A DNA stretch of 64,000 nucleotides from Nepenthes gracilis (taxonomy: Eukaryota; Streptophyta; Magnoliopsida; Caryophyllales; Nepenthaceae), in the NCBI GenBank assembly GCA_033239525.1, contig BSYO01000004.1, positions 7,531,410 through 7,595,409 on the forward strand. The letters are read 5' to 3'. Both the position numbers and the translations under genes were made by a program. Position 1 is the stretch's first letter, and each line of letters opens with the position of its first letter. Below the pieces are notes generated by a model, which saw nothing but the letters and a program-made list of their open reading frames with translations, did no database searches and had not been told where the DNA came from. This document shows, one piece after another, positions 35,091 through 46,137 of this stretch.

Positions 35091-35938
35091 TGTTGGAAAA
35101 AATGGCGTTACACAACGTCAAGCACACACACACACACAGTAGCATGTGAAGTAGAAAAAGAAGAAGAGTACACCAAAATTTACGTGGAAAACCCTTTATA
35201 AATCGAAGAGAAAAATCACAGAACACGTAATCCACAAACAAATCCACTATGTGAAAATGGTTATAGAAACCACACGACTACGCAAGCCCCTGAGGTAAAG
35301 ATAAAGAATAGAGTACGAGAACACACTCCATTTTTACTCACTGCTCTTCTTCTCTTTACTCTTTCCTCTATTGAAAATCTCTCACACTCTCACTGTGTGA
35401 TACACATAACACCTCTCACAGGCACAATATAATGTATATACAGGCTACTGTAGGCAACGACCAAGCCAACGTGGAGGACACATATACAGGTAGCAGTCCG
35501 GCGCACGTACAACTCTGTAATGGCATTGCAGATTGTCGTGCCCTACAGAAACAACACCCACTCAACAAAGACTGCGCATATTTTTCACAAATCTCGCTTA
35601 CTCAGTAAATCTTTTGAGCTTGTTTCCACGTGTGCTTTTTGAGTTTCAGTCCTCGTGCCTTTAGTGATACCTCTAGGTATTGCCTATAAACCTCGAACCT
35701 CAACTGATGATCTCAGGTGTTATTCATAGTCATCATCATTGGTTGATATCCTCGGTCTTCACATCACGCAGCACATGTATATCAATAAAGTCCTTGTGCC
35801 TTAACTGAGGAAAGCCTTCGAACATCACATAATGTCCTTGGTCATTTTCAGAATCCTCAGATGATTAGCACATAAATCCACAAACCAAATCCGAGCAAAA
35901 GTCCGCGGCCATTTTCTCACAAAGAAGTGACCCCAACA
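35091..35938 (-). repeat. 5' LTR of copia A
   Basis: 848 bp, the partner of the split left LTR. It contains an (AC)n run at 35127-35139 and, on the minus strand, a TATATAC box near 35430. Confidence 0.88.
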
Positions 35939-35943
35939 TTGAG

Positions 35944-36617
35944 AAGAAAGGCTCATTGGGTGGAACAAAGGGTGGACATTCGCGTTAAAGCTTTGCGCAA
36001 GAGACTTTGTTTTAGTGAATTTGAAAAAGAATTAGATGACCGAAAGAAGTTCTTGCTAAAACATAGTTATATAAATAAGTAGGAGTGGCACAAGTAGTTT
36101 CAACAACTACAAAATAAAATTTAACAGGGAAATAAAATATTGAGATGGCACTTTTTCTAATATGAATTGCAGTAAAAGAAAATAAAATTTGACTGACTGA
36201 CTAAGGATTTTCAGGGAGTATGGAACCTAATGCCCCTCACCATCTTGGCAAGGTTTGGCAATGAAGTTGTCAAGGAAATAACAACTTGATAAAAAATAAT
36301 ATAATGTTTGATAGGAAATTTTGTAACAATGTGAGATCTTTGAGCAATATCAGTGTTGATAGATGCATTTTGTTATGAGTCTTCTATTTTTCTATTTTCT
36401 ATTTTATTTCCATTTTTCTATTTTTGTTTTTTCCTTTCAATTGCTGTCCAACTAATTTAGTTACTTTTTATTATAAATATACTGTTCAGTTGCATGGAAA
36501 AGGAAAATATATTTTGCCCTCTTTCTCGCGCCTTCTTCTCCCTCTCTGCTTTCTCTTTCTGTTTTTTCTCTCTTTCTCTCTCAAAGTTCTTTCCCCTTTG
36601 TTCCCCTCTTTCCTCTA
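35944..36617. other. Spacer between copia A and copia B
   Basis: No gene recognised. The last 150 bp (36480-36617) are CT-rich and continue to the right of element B at 42045, so B was inserted into a pyrimidine-rich sequence. Confidence 0.5.
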
Positions 36618-36622
36618 TTTCT

Positions 36623-37327
36623 TGTTGGGGAAAAACACTCGGACTGTACGGTGACCGAGCGGATAGAGTTCTTCGGATAGCACACAGAGCAGAGCTCACG
36701 GACGGCAAGGAAAGTAAGGATAGAGAACAAAAGAGAACACACAAGTTTTAACGTGGAAAGCCCTCTAAAGCTAAGGGAAAAAAACCACGAAGAAATGTAC
36801 TATAAGAGAATTGTTTACAAGTGTTGGCTACTCAAGCTCTAACGAAAGAAAACAATATCAAGTGTACAACCTTCCTCTCTCAAAGTGTATCTCACTCTAT
36901 CTTTACAACAGAGCTTGCCCACAGCTCTCTCAAGGCTCTTAGAACTCAAAATGTCCCAACTCTAGCACACACAGCAAGGGCAACAGGCTTCTCTATATAT
37001 ACACAAAAGGTGGTGTGTCCGCCCACCCTACTGGACGTAGGTCTCCAGACCTACGTCCTAGGCTTGCCATGGCAGGCGCATGCTTGGTGCGTCGGATGGC
37101 GAGCTGTCATCGGGAAGTTGCGGCCGGCCGCAACATCCAATCGAGTGGGTGACCAACCCACCCGCAAAATCGCCACCGCAGCCTACGTTGATAGAGTCAA
37201 CGCCTACGATTCAAGGCTCCTCGTCCGCGTCCTCAGCAGCCGCTCGGACATGACGCTTTCAAAAGTCCTCGTCCATTCTTCCCAATGGAGTCCGCGGACA
37301 TCATGCCACTCGGGAGTGACCCCAACA
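36623..37327 (-). repeat. 3' LTR of copia B
   Basis: 705 bp. It contains the perfect hairpin at 37033-37058 and, on the minus strand, the TATATATA promoter box near 36997. Confidence 0.93.
37033..37058. promoter_or_regulatory. Conserved 12-bp hairpin in the copia B LTR
   Basis: GGACGTAGGTCT, loop CC, AGACCTACGTCC, upstream of the TATA box in the sense of the element. The right LTR has the identical hairpin (41745-41770). The element C 5' LTR has a matching one with a paired base change. Confidence 0.8.
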
Positions 37328-37381
37328 AACTTCTCCTCACGACCGAGTGAAGTTAGTTAGACCGGCAATGTCACAACAAGC

Positions 37382-37945
37382 TTCTAGCTTCCCCTATGAC
37401 AAATTCTTGGTCAACATATCTGACCTATTATCGTCCGAGCGGACCTTTCCAATTGATAGCTGCCCATCATCAAAAACATCTCTCACCCAATGATATCGCA
37501 CGTCAATATGTTTTGACCGAGAATGGAATGAGGAGTTTTTACACAAGTGAATGGCACTTTGACTATCACAAAGGACCTTGTACGTCTTATGCCTTAGACC
37601 CAACTCTTGGACGAACCTCTTCATCCAAAGCATCTCTTTACAAGCCTCGGTCACGGCAATAAACTCTGCTTCCGTCGTAGAGAGAGCGACGCACTTCTGC
37701 AACTTGGACTGCCAGGAGACCGCCCCTCCCGCAAATTTCACCAAGTATCCGGACGTTGATTTCCGAGAATCAACGTCGCCCGCTATATCTCTGGTCCGTA
37801 CGCAATCGGGTTGAGGCTTTTTATTTCCAAACTGCAAACCCGTCTTAGATGTCCCGCGTAGATATCTGAAAATCCACTTCACCGCAGTGAGAGGAATCTG
37901 CTCACAAGGCCAACCGCATGAGCAATGTCCGGCCGCGTACACACG
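37382..37945 (-). pseudogene. Copia B RNase H
   Basis: A single open frame on the minus strand (37394-37942) with SGYLVKFAGGAVSWQSKLQK, the acidic STTEAEFIAVTEA, CDSQSAIHLCKN, and SKHIDVRYHWVRD. All the catalytic acidic residues of the Ty1 RNase H appear present. It degrades the RNA strand during reverse transcription. It is joined to the RT through a frame change near 37900. Confidence 0.88.
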
Positions 37946-39274
37946 GCCGCGTACATAAGGCTGCCAACGGCCGAGGAGTAAGGTATCTTACTCATGCGCG
38001 CCTTCTCAGTGTCCGAGGACGGACACTGCTGTTTGCTCAACTTAAAATGGTTGGCCAAAGGAGTGCTGACAGGCTTGGACCCTTCCATGCTGAATCTCTG
38101 AAGCACCTTTTCAATATAGCCTTCCTGGGATAGCCAAAGCTTCTTGCCCTCTCGGTCGCGAAAAATTCTGATCCCCAGAATCTGTTTTGCCGGTCCGAGG
38201 TCTTTCATGGCGAAAGACTGTCCGAGTTGCTTCTTCAGCTCCTTGATCTGAGCACTATTCTGTCCGACCACCAGCATGTCGTCCACATAATGGAGAAGAA
38301 TGACAAAGTCATTTTCTGAGAACTTTTGAACAAAGACACAGTGGTTCGAAGAAGTCTTATGGTATCCTTGTCTGACCATAACAGACTCAAACTTTCGATA
38401 CCACTGTCTCGGAGCTTGTTTCAGCCCATACAAGCTCTTCTTCAAACGACAAACAAGTTCCTCCTTTCATTTGACTTCAAAACCATCTGGTTGCTCCATG
38501 TAGATCTCTTCCTCTAGATCTCCTCCTCTAGATCTCCATGGAGAAAAGCTGTCCGGACATCCAATTGCTCAATCTCGTGTCCAAAGCTTTGCCCGGTCCG
38601 AGCACTACACGGACCGAGGACATCTTCACAACGGGCGCAAAAATTTCACCAAAGTCAACACCCTTTTGTTGACCAAATCCTTTGACAACAAGTCGAGCCT
38701 TGTGTCTCGGGGCGCTTGGGTCCTCGGTCGCATTCAGCCGGAAGACCCATTTGTTCTTCAGGGCCTTCATCCCCTTAGGCAGCTTGGCTAGCTCAAAGGT
38801 ATGGTTCTCATGAAGTGAGGCCATTTCCTCTTCCATGGCCTCAAACCATTTATCCTTCTGGGAGCTCCTCATAGCCTCGCTAAAATCCTCTGGTTCTCCA
38901 GCATCAGTAAGGAGGACGTACTCACTTGCTGGAAGGCGGACGGACGGTCGTCTCGGCCTGGACGACCGTCTCACAAGTGCCTCCTCATCCACTTGAGGCA
39001 CTAGATCTTCAACCTGATCCTGAGGCGCTGGAATCGCCTGATCTTGGTTGGCAACAACTCTTGGTCCGCTGGCGTTGGACGCAAGACGTACAGGACGGAC
39101 ACTGTCACTTCTATCCGTCTGGGAAGTGTTGGGTAGAGACTTCAACTCTTTCCCAAAGTCCTCTATGGTCTCGTCCTCAACGAAAACCACGTCTCGGGAC
39201 CGTACCAGCTTCTTTTCCTTTGGGTCATACAGTCTGAACCCAAACTCATCCTCCCATAGCCCAGAAAGACACAT
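37879..39274 (-). pseudogene. Copia B reverse transcriptase
   Basis: The RT reads through two frames. 38528-39274 has the linker and start (ARLVVKGFGQQKGVDFGEIF). 37879-38445 has the core SLYGLKQAPRQWYRKFE, the active site YVDD (codons 38278-38289), FAMKDLGPAKQILGI and the thumb with STPLANHF. The active site is intact. Breaks lie between 38445 and 38528, where a short tandem duplication of the phrase CTAGATCTCC (38506-38540) has also occurred, and just before it, where the LDVRTAFLH region is altered. Confidence 0.88.
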
Positions 39275-39399
39275 TGCATGGTCTTTGGCTCAAGCTTGGT
39301 TCTCTCATCTCTCGGAACATGAACAAAAGCTTTACAGCCAAAAGTCCTGAGATGGTTGTAAGCTGGTTCCCTTCCGGTCCAAATCCGCTCTGGAACTTT

Positions 39400-40050
39400 C
39401 CCATCCAGAGGCTTACAAGGCGACCGGTTGATCACGTCTTCAAGGCCTCGGCCCAAAAAGATCCCGGAAGCCTGGCCTCGGATAACATGCACCTGACCCT
39501 TTCCATCAGGGTGCGATTCATCCTCTCGGCCACGCCATTCAGTTGTGGTGTCTTGGGTGGAGTCTTCTGATATTTGATGCCAAGAGTCTTGCAATAGGCA
39601 TCAAACGTTCCAATGAACTCACCGCCATTGTCGCTCCGCACGGCCTTTAACCTCTTCCCGGTTTCTCGCTCAACGAGCGCATGGAACTGCTCAAAGGTTT
39701 CCGCAACCTGGTCCTTGGTTTTCAACGGGAACACCCACAGCTTCCTTGAACAATCGTCAATGAAGGTCACAAAGTATTGTGCACCTCCAAATGACTTCTC
39801 CGGTAGAGGCCCACACACGTCTGTGTGGACGAGTTCCAAGACCTCGGTCCTCTTAGAAGATGCGTCTCCTGAAAAGGAGACCCTTCGTTGCTTCCCGTCA
39901 TGCGGTGAGGGCAAGTCCTTGGCATTTCTCCATCCATCTCGGAATGAGACCCTTTTTGCCGGATGACTCATGCCACGCACACTCATGTGTCCGAGTCTTT
40001 TTATGCCACAGGGAGGGACTCCACATTCCTGTAGCATTCACCTCCGCAAC
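39400..40050 (-). pseudogene. Copia B integrase
   Basis: The frame 39432-40037 holds the GAG-pre-integrase zinc segment (IKRLGHMSVRGMSH), LVHTDVCGPLPEKSFGG with the first catalytic Asp, FIDDCSRKLWVFPLK, VRSDNGGEFIG with the second Asp, and LNGVAERMNRTLMERVRC with the catalytic Glu. The D,D-35-E core is complete. It breaks only at the right, before the zinc-binding His, and left of 39432. Confidence 0.9.
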
Positions 40051-40196
40051 CTCGGCTTAGGCGTTCATAGTGTAAAGGCTCGAAGCCTTTACTCCTCGGG
40101 CTACCACCATCGAGCCCTTCTTCAACTTCAAGTCGCCATCACAAAAGACGCCTGCAGTAGCCTTCATCGCCGAGCTGCCTACCATTGAAATGATAT

Positions 40197-40500
40197 TCAT
40201 GCAAATATCGGGGACGTGTCGTATGTCCTTAAAAACCGGTAGGGCACGGTGTTGGTTAACAAGGAGATGTCTCCTCGTCCAACAATTTTGGACGTCTCCA
40301 GGTTGCCCATTTTCAATACTCCTGGGGCGCAGGGAGTATAAGTGGAGAACAACTCTCTCCTGGGAGTGACGTGGATAGATGCTGAGTAATCCACCACCCG
40401 GTCGGAGAGGCTTGTTCGCCCACGCTCATTGAGTCTTGAGACTTCATGAAGCCGTGAGGAGGTCACCTCCTGTGACGACAGAGACCGAGGACTCTTCCTC
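40197..40500 (-). pseudogene. Copia B protease, damaged active site
   Basis: The minus-strand reading has the family phrases IHVTPRRELFSTYTPCAPGV and LETSKIVGRGDISLLTN. The D-S-G motif reads D-Y-S (codons near 40381-40400), where element C has the intact DSGAS. The protease would be inactive as it stands. Confidence 0.85.
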
Positions 40501-40539
40501 GCCGCGTCTCTTTATGCCCCTATCTCCTCCAGCGTTCTC

Positions 40540-41281
40540 ACGCTTCCATTTGTAACAAAATTTCTTGATGTGGCCCTTCTTGCCACAATGATGGCACTCC
40601 ATATCCTGATACCGAGAACGTGACTTACTCCGCCCTTTGTCTTCAGACTTTGGGCCACGTCCTCGGCCTCTTCCCCTTGACTCAGTGATAAGGACCTCGG
40701 ATTCTTTGAGAGGTCGTGCGTTCCCGAGAACGCCGCCGCACCTCCTCGTTCAAAGACAGCCTCCTTTGACCATCTCTAAACTCTCCTGTTTGTTTGGAGT
40801 CATTGGCGATGGTGACCCTCATGGTCTCCCATGAGTCGGGAGGGTTGCTAGGAGCCGCAGTCCGAGCACCTCATCCTCGAACTTAATACCCATGCTAGTC
40901 AGTGAGGTCCACACCCTAAAATTCATTCGGGTGGTCCATGATGGATGATCCGATCCTTGTAACGGATATGTACCGACCTCATCAAGTGATAAATTTTATT
41001 ATTCCCAGGACTTAGAAGCGAAAAGCTTCTCGGCTTTTCCCAAGCGTCTTGGCATTCGTTTCTCGCGAACGTGGTTGTGCACGTTGTCATCAAATAAGCT
41101 GCCGTATAAAGCCGCACACTTGCTTGTGTTCAGCGTCCATGCCTCGTCCGCTTTTTTTTCCGGCTTTTCGTGGCAAAATCGGATTATGCATGGACTTCAC
41201 ATATAGCAAGTCAGACATCTTGCTTTGCCAAGTGTCATAATTGGATCCGTTCAAGCAAGGCATTTTGCTTCCGTACTCCAT
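40540..41281 (-). pseudogene. Copia B gag
   Basis: Starts at the minus-strand ATG at 41281-41279 (MEYGSKMPCLNGSNYDTWQ), the same start as in element C. The CCHC zinc knuckle CHHCGKKGHIKKFCYK is intact near 40550-40602. The frame is broken between 41090 and 40640. Confidence 0.85.
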
Positions 41282-41319
41282 AGCAGCCGACAACAAGATC
41301 ACCGTACAAAGAACCTAAC

Positions 41320-41331
41320 GCTCTGATACCA
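41320..41331 (-). other. Initiator-Met primer-binding site of copia B
   Basis: TGGTATCAGAGC on the minus strand, two bases from the LTR. It is a perfect 12-base match to the usual site for plant initiator tRNA-Met. Confidence 0.92.
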
Positions 41332-41333
41332 CT

Positions 41334-42039
41334 TGTTGGGGAAAAATACTCGGACTGTACGGTGACCGAGCGGACAGAGTTCTTCGGACAGCACACAGAG
41401 CAGAGCTCACGGACGGCAAGGAAAGTAAGGATAGAGAACAAAAGAGAACACACAAGTTTTAACGTGGAAAGCCCTTCTAAAGCCAAGGGAAAAAAACCAT
41501 GAAGAAATATACTATAAGAGAATTATTTACAAGTGTTGGCTACTTAAACTCTAACGAAAGAAAACAATCTCAAGTGTACAACCTTCCTCTCTCAAAGTGT
41601 ATCTCACTCTATCTTTACAACAGAGCTTGCCCACAGCTCTCTCAAGGCTCTTAGAACTCAAAATGTCCCAACTCTAGCACACACAGCAAAGGCTACAGGC
41701 TTCTCTATATATACACAAAAGGTAGCGTGTCCGCCCACCCTACTGGACGTAGGTCTCCAGACCTACGTCCTAGGCCTGCCATGGCAGGCGCATGCTTGGC
41801 GCGTCAGATGGCAGGCCTGTTATCAGGAAGTTGCAGCTGCTGCAACATCCAATCAGAGTGGGTGACCAACCCACCTGCAAAAACGGCCACCTGCAGGCCT
41901 ACGTTGATAGAGTCAACGCCTACGATTCAAGGCTCCTCGTCCTCAGCAGCCGCTCGGATATGACGCTTCCACAAAAGTCCTCGGCCATTCTTCCCAATGG
42001 AGTCCGCGGACATCATGCCACTCGGGAGTGACCCCAACA
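41334..42039 (-). repeat. 5' LTR of copia B
   Basis: 706 bp, the partner of 36623-37327. The hairpin at 41745-41770 is identical in both. Confidence 0.93.
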
Positions 42040-42044
42040 TTTCT

Positions 42045-44496
42045 CTCTATTTCCCTCTACTCCCTCCCCCTCACATTGTCTTCTCCCCATGCTAGATCTC
42101 CCCTTCCCCAACTTTTGTCTTCTTACTTCATTTCCAGGGGCTGCTGCCGGTTGTGCATGTATCACATCTTATTCAACACTCTCAGATTTCCCCTAGAAAG
42201 GAGATATAGAATAGCTGTTTTCTGGAAATAATTTCATGGGATATGATTAGTCTTATGTGCCGCAAAGCTCAGCAAGATTGGTTGATTCTGTGTGTAGGTT
42301 TGCCACAAAGTTCACTTTTCACGATCCCATCTGATGCGGGTGCCCATTGCTTCTTGTCAAAATGCTCTGCGTGAGAATATGGATGCCTACTAGTAGGACT
42401 GAAATCCGGCTGAGCAGTAAGTTGCACAAGCTTGGTTCATTAAGCTAACTATTCCAAAGAAGGGTGATCATTGTTGATTATGGCTTCGAGAACTGGAGCT
42501 GAACAACTTTCTAGATAATAGTGGCAGAACAAGTCAAGCTCAGGTACTTTGATTATTGAAGAATTCTAAGCCAAGGCCCGAGGAGAAGAACCTTCAAGCT
42601 AGTATAACATGGTCCAAGGAACATATCGACATTTTGTTTCAAATTTCTACCCTCTTGAGCTTTCGTGTTTGCATCCCATGCCAACCATGGTGAACTAAGA
42701 AATGGACGGATTTTTGTATGTTTTCCTGTGAAAACACATGCTGATCCAAGAAGACAAACCATTACCAAAATGATGACATTCCGCCATTAAAAAAAACTGT
42801 AGATCCCCACAAAAACCTTCCAAAAGATGGGTGAACATAGATTAGATTCAGGCAATGGCCGCATAATTCCTCTCTTCCTCCCCCGTCTGTACTGAAATGC
42901 TGTTTTTGATCTGAGTGGCTTGTGTTATTTCGCCAAGGTAACACCCTTTTATCCGTGCTTCCAGCAGACCACTTCCCAGTTCAATGTGGTGGTTCCTCAG
43001 CGTCCATGCAGTAATTGTATGCACTTCCCTCCTAAACCTTTGTTTTCTAATATTATTACGTTTGCAAATATTATTTTGGTTGGTCGACATTTGAAATCAA
43101 TACATGTGCTTGATGCCGTTTCGGATCAATAGTGAGGGACGTTACTTATATGTGTAATGGCCATCTCAAGTCAATGGTAAAATCGCCTAATTACCAATTA
43201 TGTATCGGATCATTAAGTAGCTCATTATGATCATTTAATATTTGATCAACCAGATCATATCCTTTGGTTTATGTGTCCATATGCTACTGCCTAATAGGCT
43301 CTATGGTATTTTTTATTGGGCCGTTGGTATTTTGACCTCTTATTCACATATGTATTGGGCTGGCCCATTGCTAACCGTATCCATCAATTTATATATATAT
43401 ATATATTTTTTTTTTATTTGAATTGATATTTTTATAAGAAATATTAAATTAATAGAAATTATATTTACATATTAAAAAATATAATTATTAATATGATAAA
43501 TTAAAAGTATAATTTCTTAATTTATATTTATAATGTTTGATAATAACGATATTTATGTTACTGCTAAATATTTTTTATGATTTAATAAGACATTGTGTAT
43601 TGTTAGTTTAATAAAAATAATAAATAACCTATATTATATAATTTAAGGTATCATCATTATAAAAAATAATGTGTCATTAATATATATTTTTTTACTTATT
43701 AACAACTAAATATATAGGTAAAACTATAGAAATTATATATTAGTAAGCTTAGACTTGATTAATTAATTTTATGGTGATAAAATTAAATTTAAATCATGAT
43801 TTAATAGTTTATTAAATTTAATTTAAATGAATTGAACTCATACTTCTGATAAAACAATAGTTAATAATTAAATATTAAATACACATATTAAATATATAAA
43901 ATACATAAATACGTATTATTTTATATAATGTATTATAATTGGTAATTACATTTGATATATGATTTGTAATTATATATATATATTTTTATGATTTTTGATA
44001 ATTTTGAAACAAATTATTACAAAATGAGTTTACTTAGTTAGTTTACTATAGTAAATATTTTAATAAATTTATAAATTAATTTGTCAATTAATAATTTTTA
44101 TAGTATGTGTAATGACTTAAAAATTTATAAATAACTATTAATAAATATTAACTTGTTAAAAATTTTACGTTTTTAATAGAAATAAATTGGTACACTTTAA
44201 AAAAAAACTTTAAAAATAAAAAAATAAAAAAAACTAAAAAAAAAAAAAAAAATTTGTTTTCCACCTAGATAAGGCCATAGCTTTTAAAGGAAATATCTTA
44301 AATGTATTTTTTATTAGTGATATTTAAAATTTTAGTTATATTTTTAATAGTTTTTACTATTTAATAAAATATTTAATGAATATCAATATTATAAAAATTT
44401 TAAAAACATTATACATAAATTTTATATATTAAATTTTCTATTATTAATTATAGTATTTTAATTACATATACCTTGACCATGAAATTCATACCTATT
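42045..44496. other. Intergenic DNA right of copia B
   Basis: 42045-43130 is of mixed composition with short frames on both strands and no recognised domain. 43380-44460 is strongly AT-rich with (TA)n at 43391-43407 and A-runs near 44208-44255. No gene supported. Confidence 0.5.
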
Positions 44497-45558
44497 TGTT
44501 GCGTTCTGGATTCGCGGGGTCCAGTCGGATCCGTGGTTTCCAGGCAACACAAGTGTTTGATGTGTTGGACACGAGAGGAAAATCAAGACCGGATCTTTTA
44601 CGTGGAAAACCTCCTCGTGAATGGAGAGAAAAAAACCACGAGGTTCAGAGCCTTAGAAATGCTTCACTATTTAGGTGGAAATCTTTACAGAGTACAAGTG
44701 TTTGGGAGCATTCCTTCCCTATCTCTTGTTTTGTATCTCTTTTTTTAGGGGGTATCGCTCACTGGAATGTTTTATCACTCTTTCTTGTGCCGTTTTGTTG
44801 GGAGAGAGAGATTCAGTGGCCGAGAGAAAGTGGGCCTTTTTCCTTCTTTCTGGAGCAAATTTGGGGGAAGAGAATTCGGTCCTTGTGAAGGAGACTTTGC
44901 TGGGTATTTATAAGAAAGATCATGCGGTTGGGGAGGAGACACGTGGCGGCCATCGGATGGCTCAGATGCTATGCAGTGTCCCACCGGCTTTATTTAATAC
45001 TGCTGACGTGTGCGGGATGGCATGCGGCTGGCACCGCTGGTGGGCCTAGGTGTGTCAGGCATGTGAGGTCTAAGCGTCAATCTTGATTTGACCAGGCGTA
45101 CCCTGTTTAGATGGCGACTGGCAGTGGCTGCAAGTTTCCTTGAGAATCGGCGAAATTGCTTAGCTGGCATCCTCGGTCGAGTATAGGGCAGTCCTTGTTC
45201 TCGGACGGAGCTCATTGTGAGTACGCGGTCCCATAAAGGGGAGACAGCTCTCGGAGGATCCTCTGGGGAAAGCCCTAGAGTTTCTTCTTGACTTCTCGGA
45301 CGATTTTGAGACTCGGCAGGACTTCTATGGTTCTTGGTCTTTTCGCTGTCCGTGTATTAGGATATCGTTGGCGATGTCCTCGAGCTTCCTCACGAGCGGA
45401 CAGGACCTCTCGGACTTCTGCTGTGATCTTGGTCCTTGGGCCGCTGGCATCTATTTTGGGCCTCTCGGACTGTCCAGTTTTCTCAACTCGTGGGAGCCTC
45501 TCGTTTGGGCCTTTCTCCTGGGCCGCGCTTTTATGGGCCCTCATATTGGGGCCCAACA
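44497..45558 (-). mobile_element. Solo copia-type LTR
   Basis: Starts TGTTGCGTTCTGG and ends GGGCCCAACA. It contains the phrase TTTTACGTGGAAAACCTCC, also seen in the LTRs of element A. On the minus strand a TATAAATA box lies at 44905-44912. There is no internal region or second LTR. The flanking bases are unusual: ATACCTATT on the left and TTACCTATT on the right, eight of nine shared, rather than a clean 5-bp duplication. The family is inferred from termini and wording. Confidence 0.65.
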
Positions 45559-46137
45559 TTACCTATTCATATAAATAATTTATAATAAAAATAAAAAAAA
45601 TAAAAACTCAAATTGGGTTGCTATATATCTTCCAATCAAATTGACGAGGGAGGAGAGCCTATGATTAGAATCAAATGGTTCTATTTTTTAAAGAGATAAA
45701 ATTATTATTTTCTTAATTTGAATTATATATTTTAAAATAAATAATTATAATTTAAAATTACAATTATTTATTTGAAAATAAATAATTTAACTTAAAAAAA
45801 ATAAAGATTCAATCTCTTAAAAAATTGAGCCCTTTAATCCGTTCGTGATTTCCACTAACCCTTGTGTTTTAAAAATCTGGCCGTCCGGCTCAAGTAGACC
45901 GGAGATTAATATCTAAATCCCTAATGTCAAACTCGGAGAAGAACATTGCTCGACGCTGACCTCGCCATAAACGAAGGGACCAAGCACTGGTTTCATCACC
46001 TCCGTGAGTATGCAGCCTTTCTTATTCCAATCCAATACCCGTGTTTTCCTATTGCAGCTTTTCTTTCCTCTCAGCTACTTAAATCTGGCTTTCAACTTAC
46101 GCAGAGATACTCTGTGGAAGTGAATAACAGTCAGGAA
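45559..46137 (+). promoter_or_regulatory. Promoter and 5' UTR region of the TGD5-like gene
   Basis: AT-rich up to about 45835, then mixed. A probable 5' UTR intron starts at the donor GTGAGT (46004) with possible acceptors at about 46053 and at 46104 (ACGCAG). The frame that stays open from 45946 into the gene (64 extra codons) crosses these splice sites, so it is more likely UTR and intron than protein. Confidence 0.45.

Larger units (their letters stand above)
28843..35938 (-). mobile_element. Copia element A (Tork/Tnt1-like), defective
   Basis: Read on the minus strand. LTRs lie at 28843-31913 (split by a solo LTR) and 35091-35938. Without the insert the left LTR is about 843 bp against 848 bp on the right. 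On the plus strand both start TGTTGGAAAAAATG, and the right one ends ACCCCAACA. Flanks are CTGAG (28838-28842) and TTGAG (35939-35943), a 5-bp target duplication with one change. The order gag, protease, integrase, RT, RNase H is that of Ty1/copia. The RT core is deleted, the gag zinc knuckle has lost its last cysteine, and the frames carry stops, so the element cannot move alone. Confidence 0.9.
36623..42039 (-). mobile_element. Copia element B (Tork/Tnt1-like), nearly complete
   Basis: LTRs lie at 36623-37327 (705 bp) and 41334-42039 (706 bp), starting TGTTGGGGAAAAA and ending GACCCCAACA on the plus strand. The target duplication TTTCT is perfect (36618-36622 and 42040-42044). There is a perfect initiator-Met primer site. 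Gag, protease, integrase, RT and RNase H are all present in copia order. In the first 270 aligned LTR bases I count about eleven differences, mostly transitions, so it is not brand new. It is broken by several frameshifts and a damaged protease motif. Confidence 0.94.

Noticed and set aside
42553..43090. Frames of about 70-80 codons on the minus strand
   Set aside because: No recognised motif, and overlapping frames on the other strand are equally long.
44473..45578. Several frames of 70-130 codons
   Set aside because: They lie in a solo LTR and have no domain.
45946..46137. 64-codon in-frame N-terminal extension of the TGD5-like protein
   Set aside because: It crosses a good donor (GTGAGT, 46004) and plausible acceptors, so it is more likely 5' UTR with an intron. 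The conserved start appears to be the ATG at 46138.
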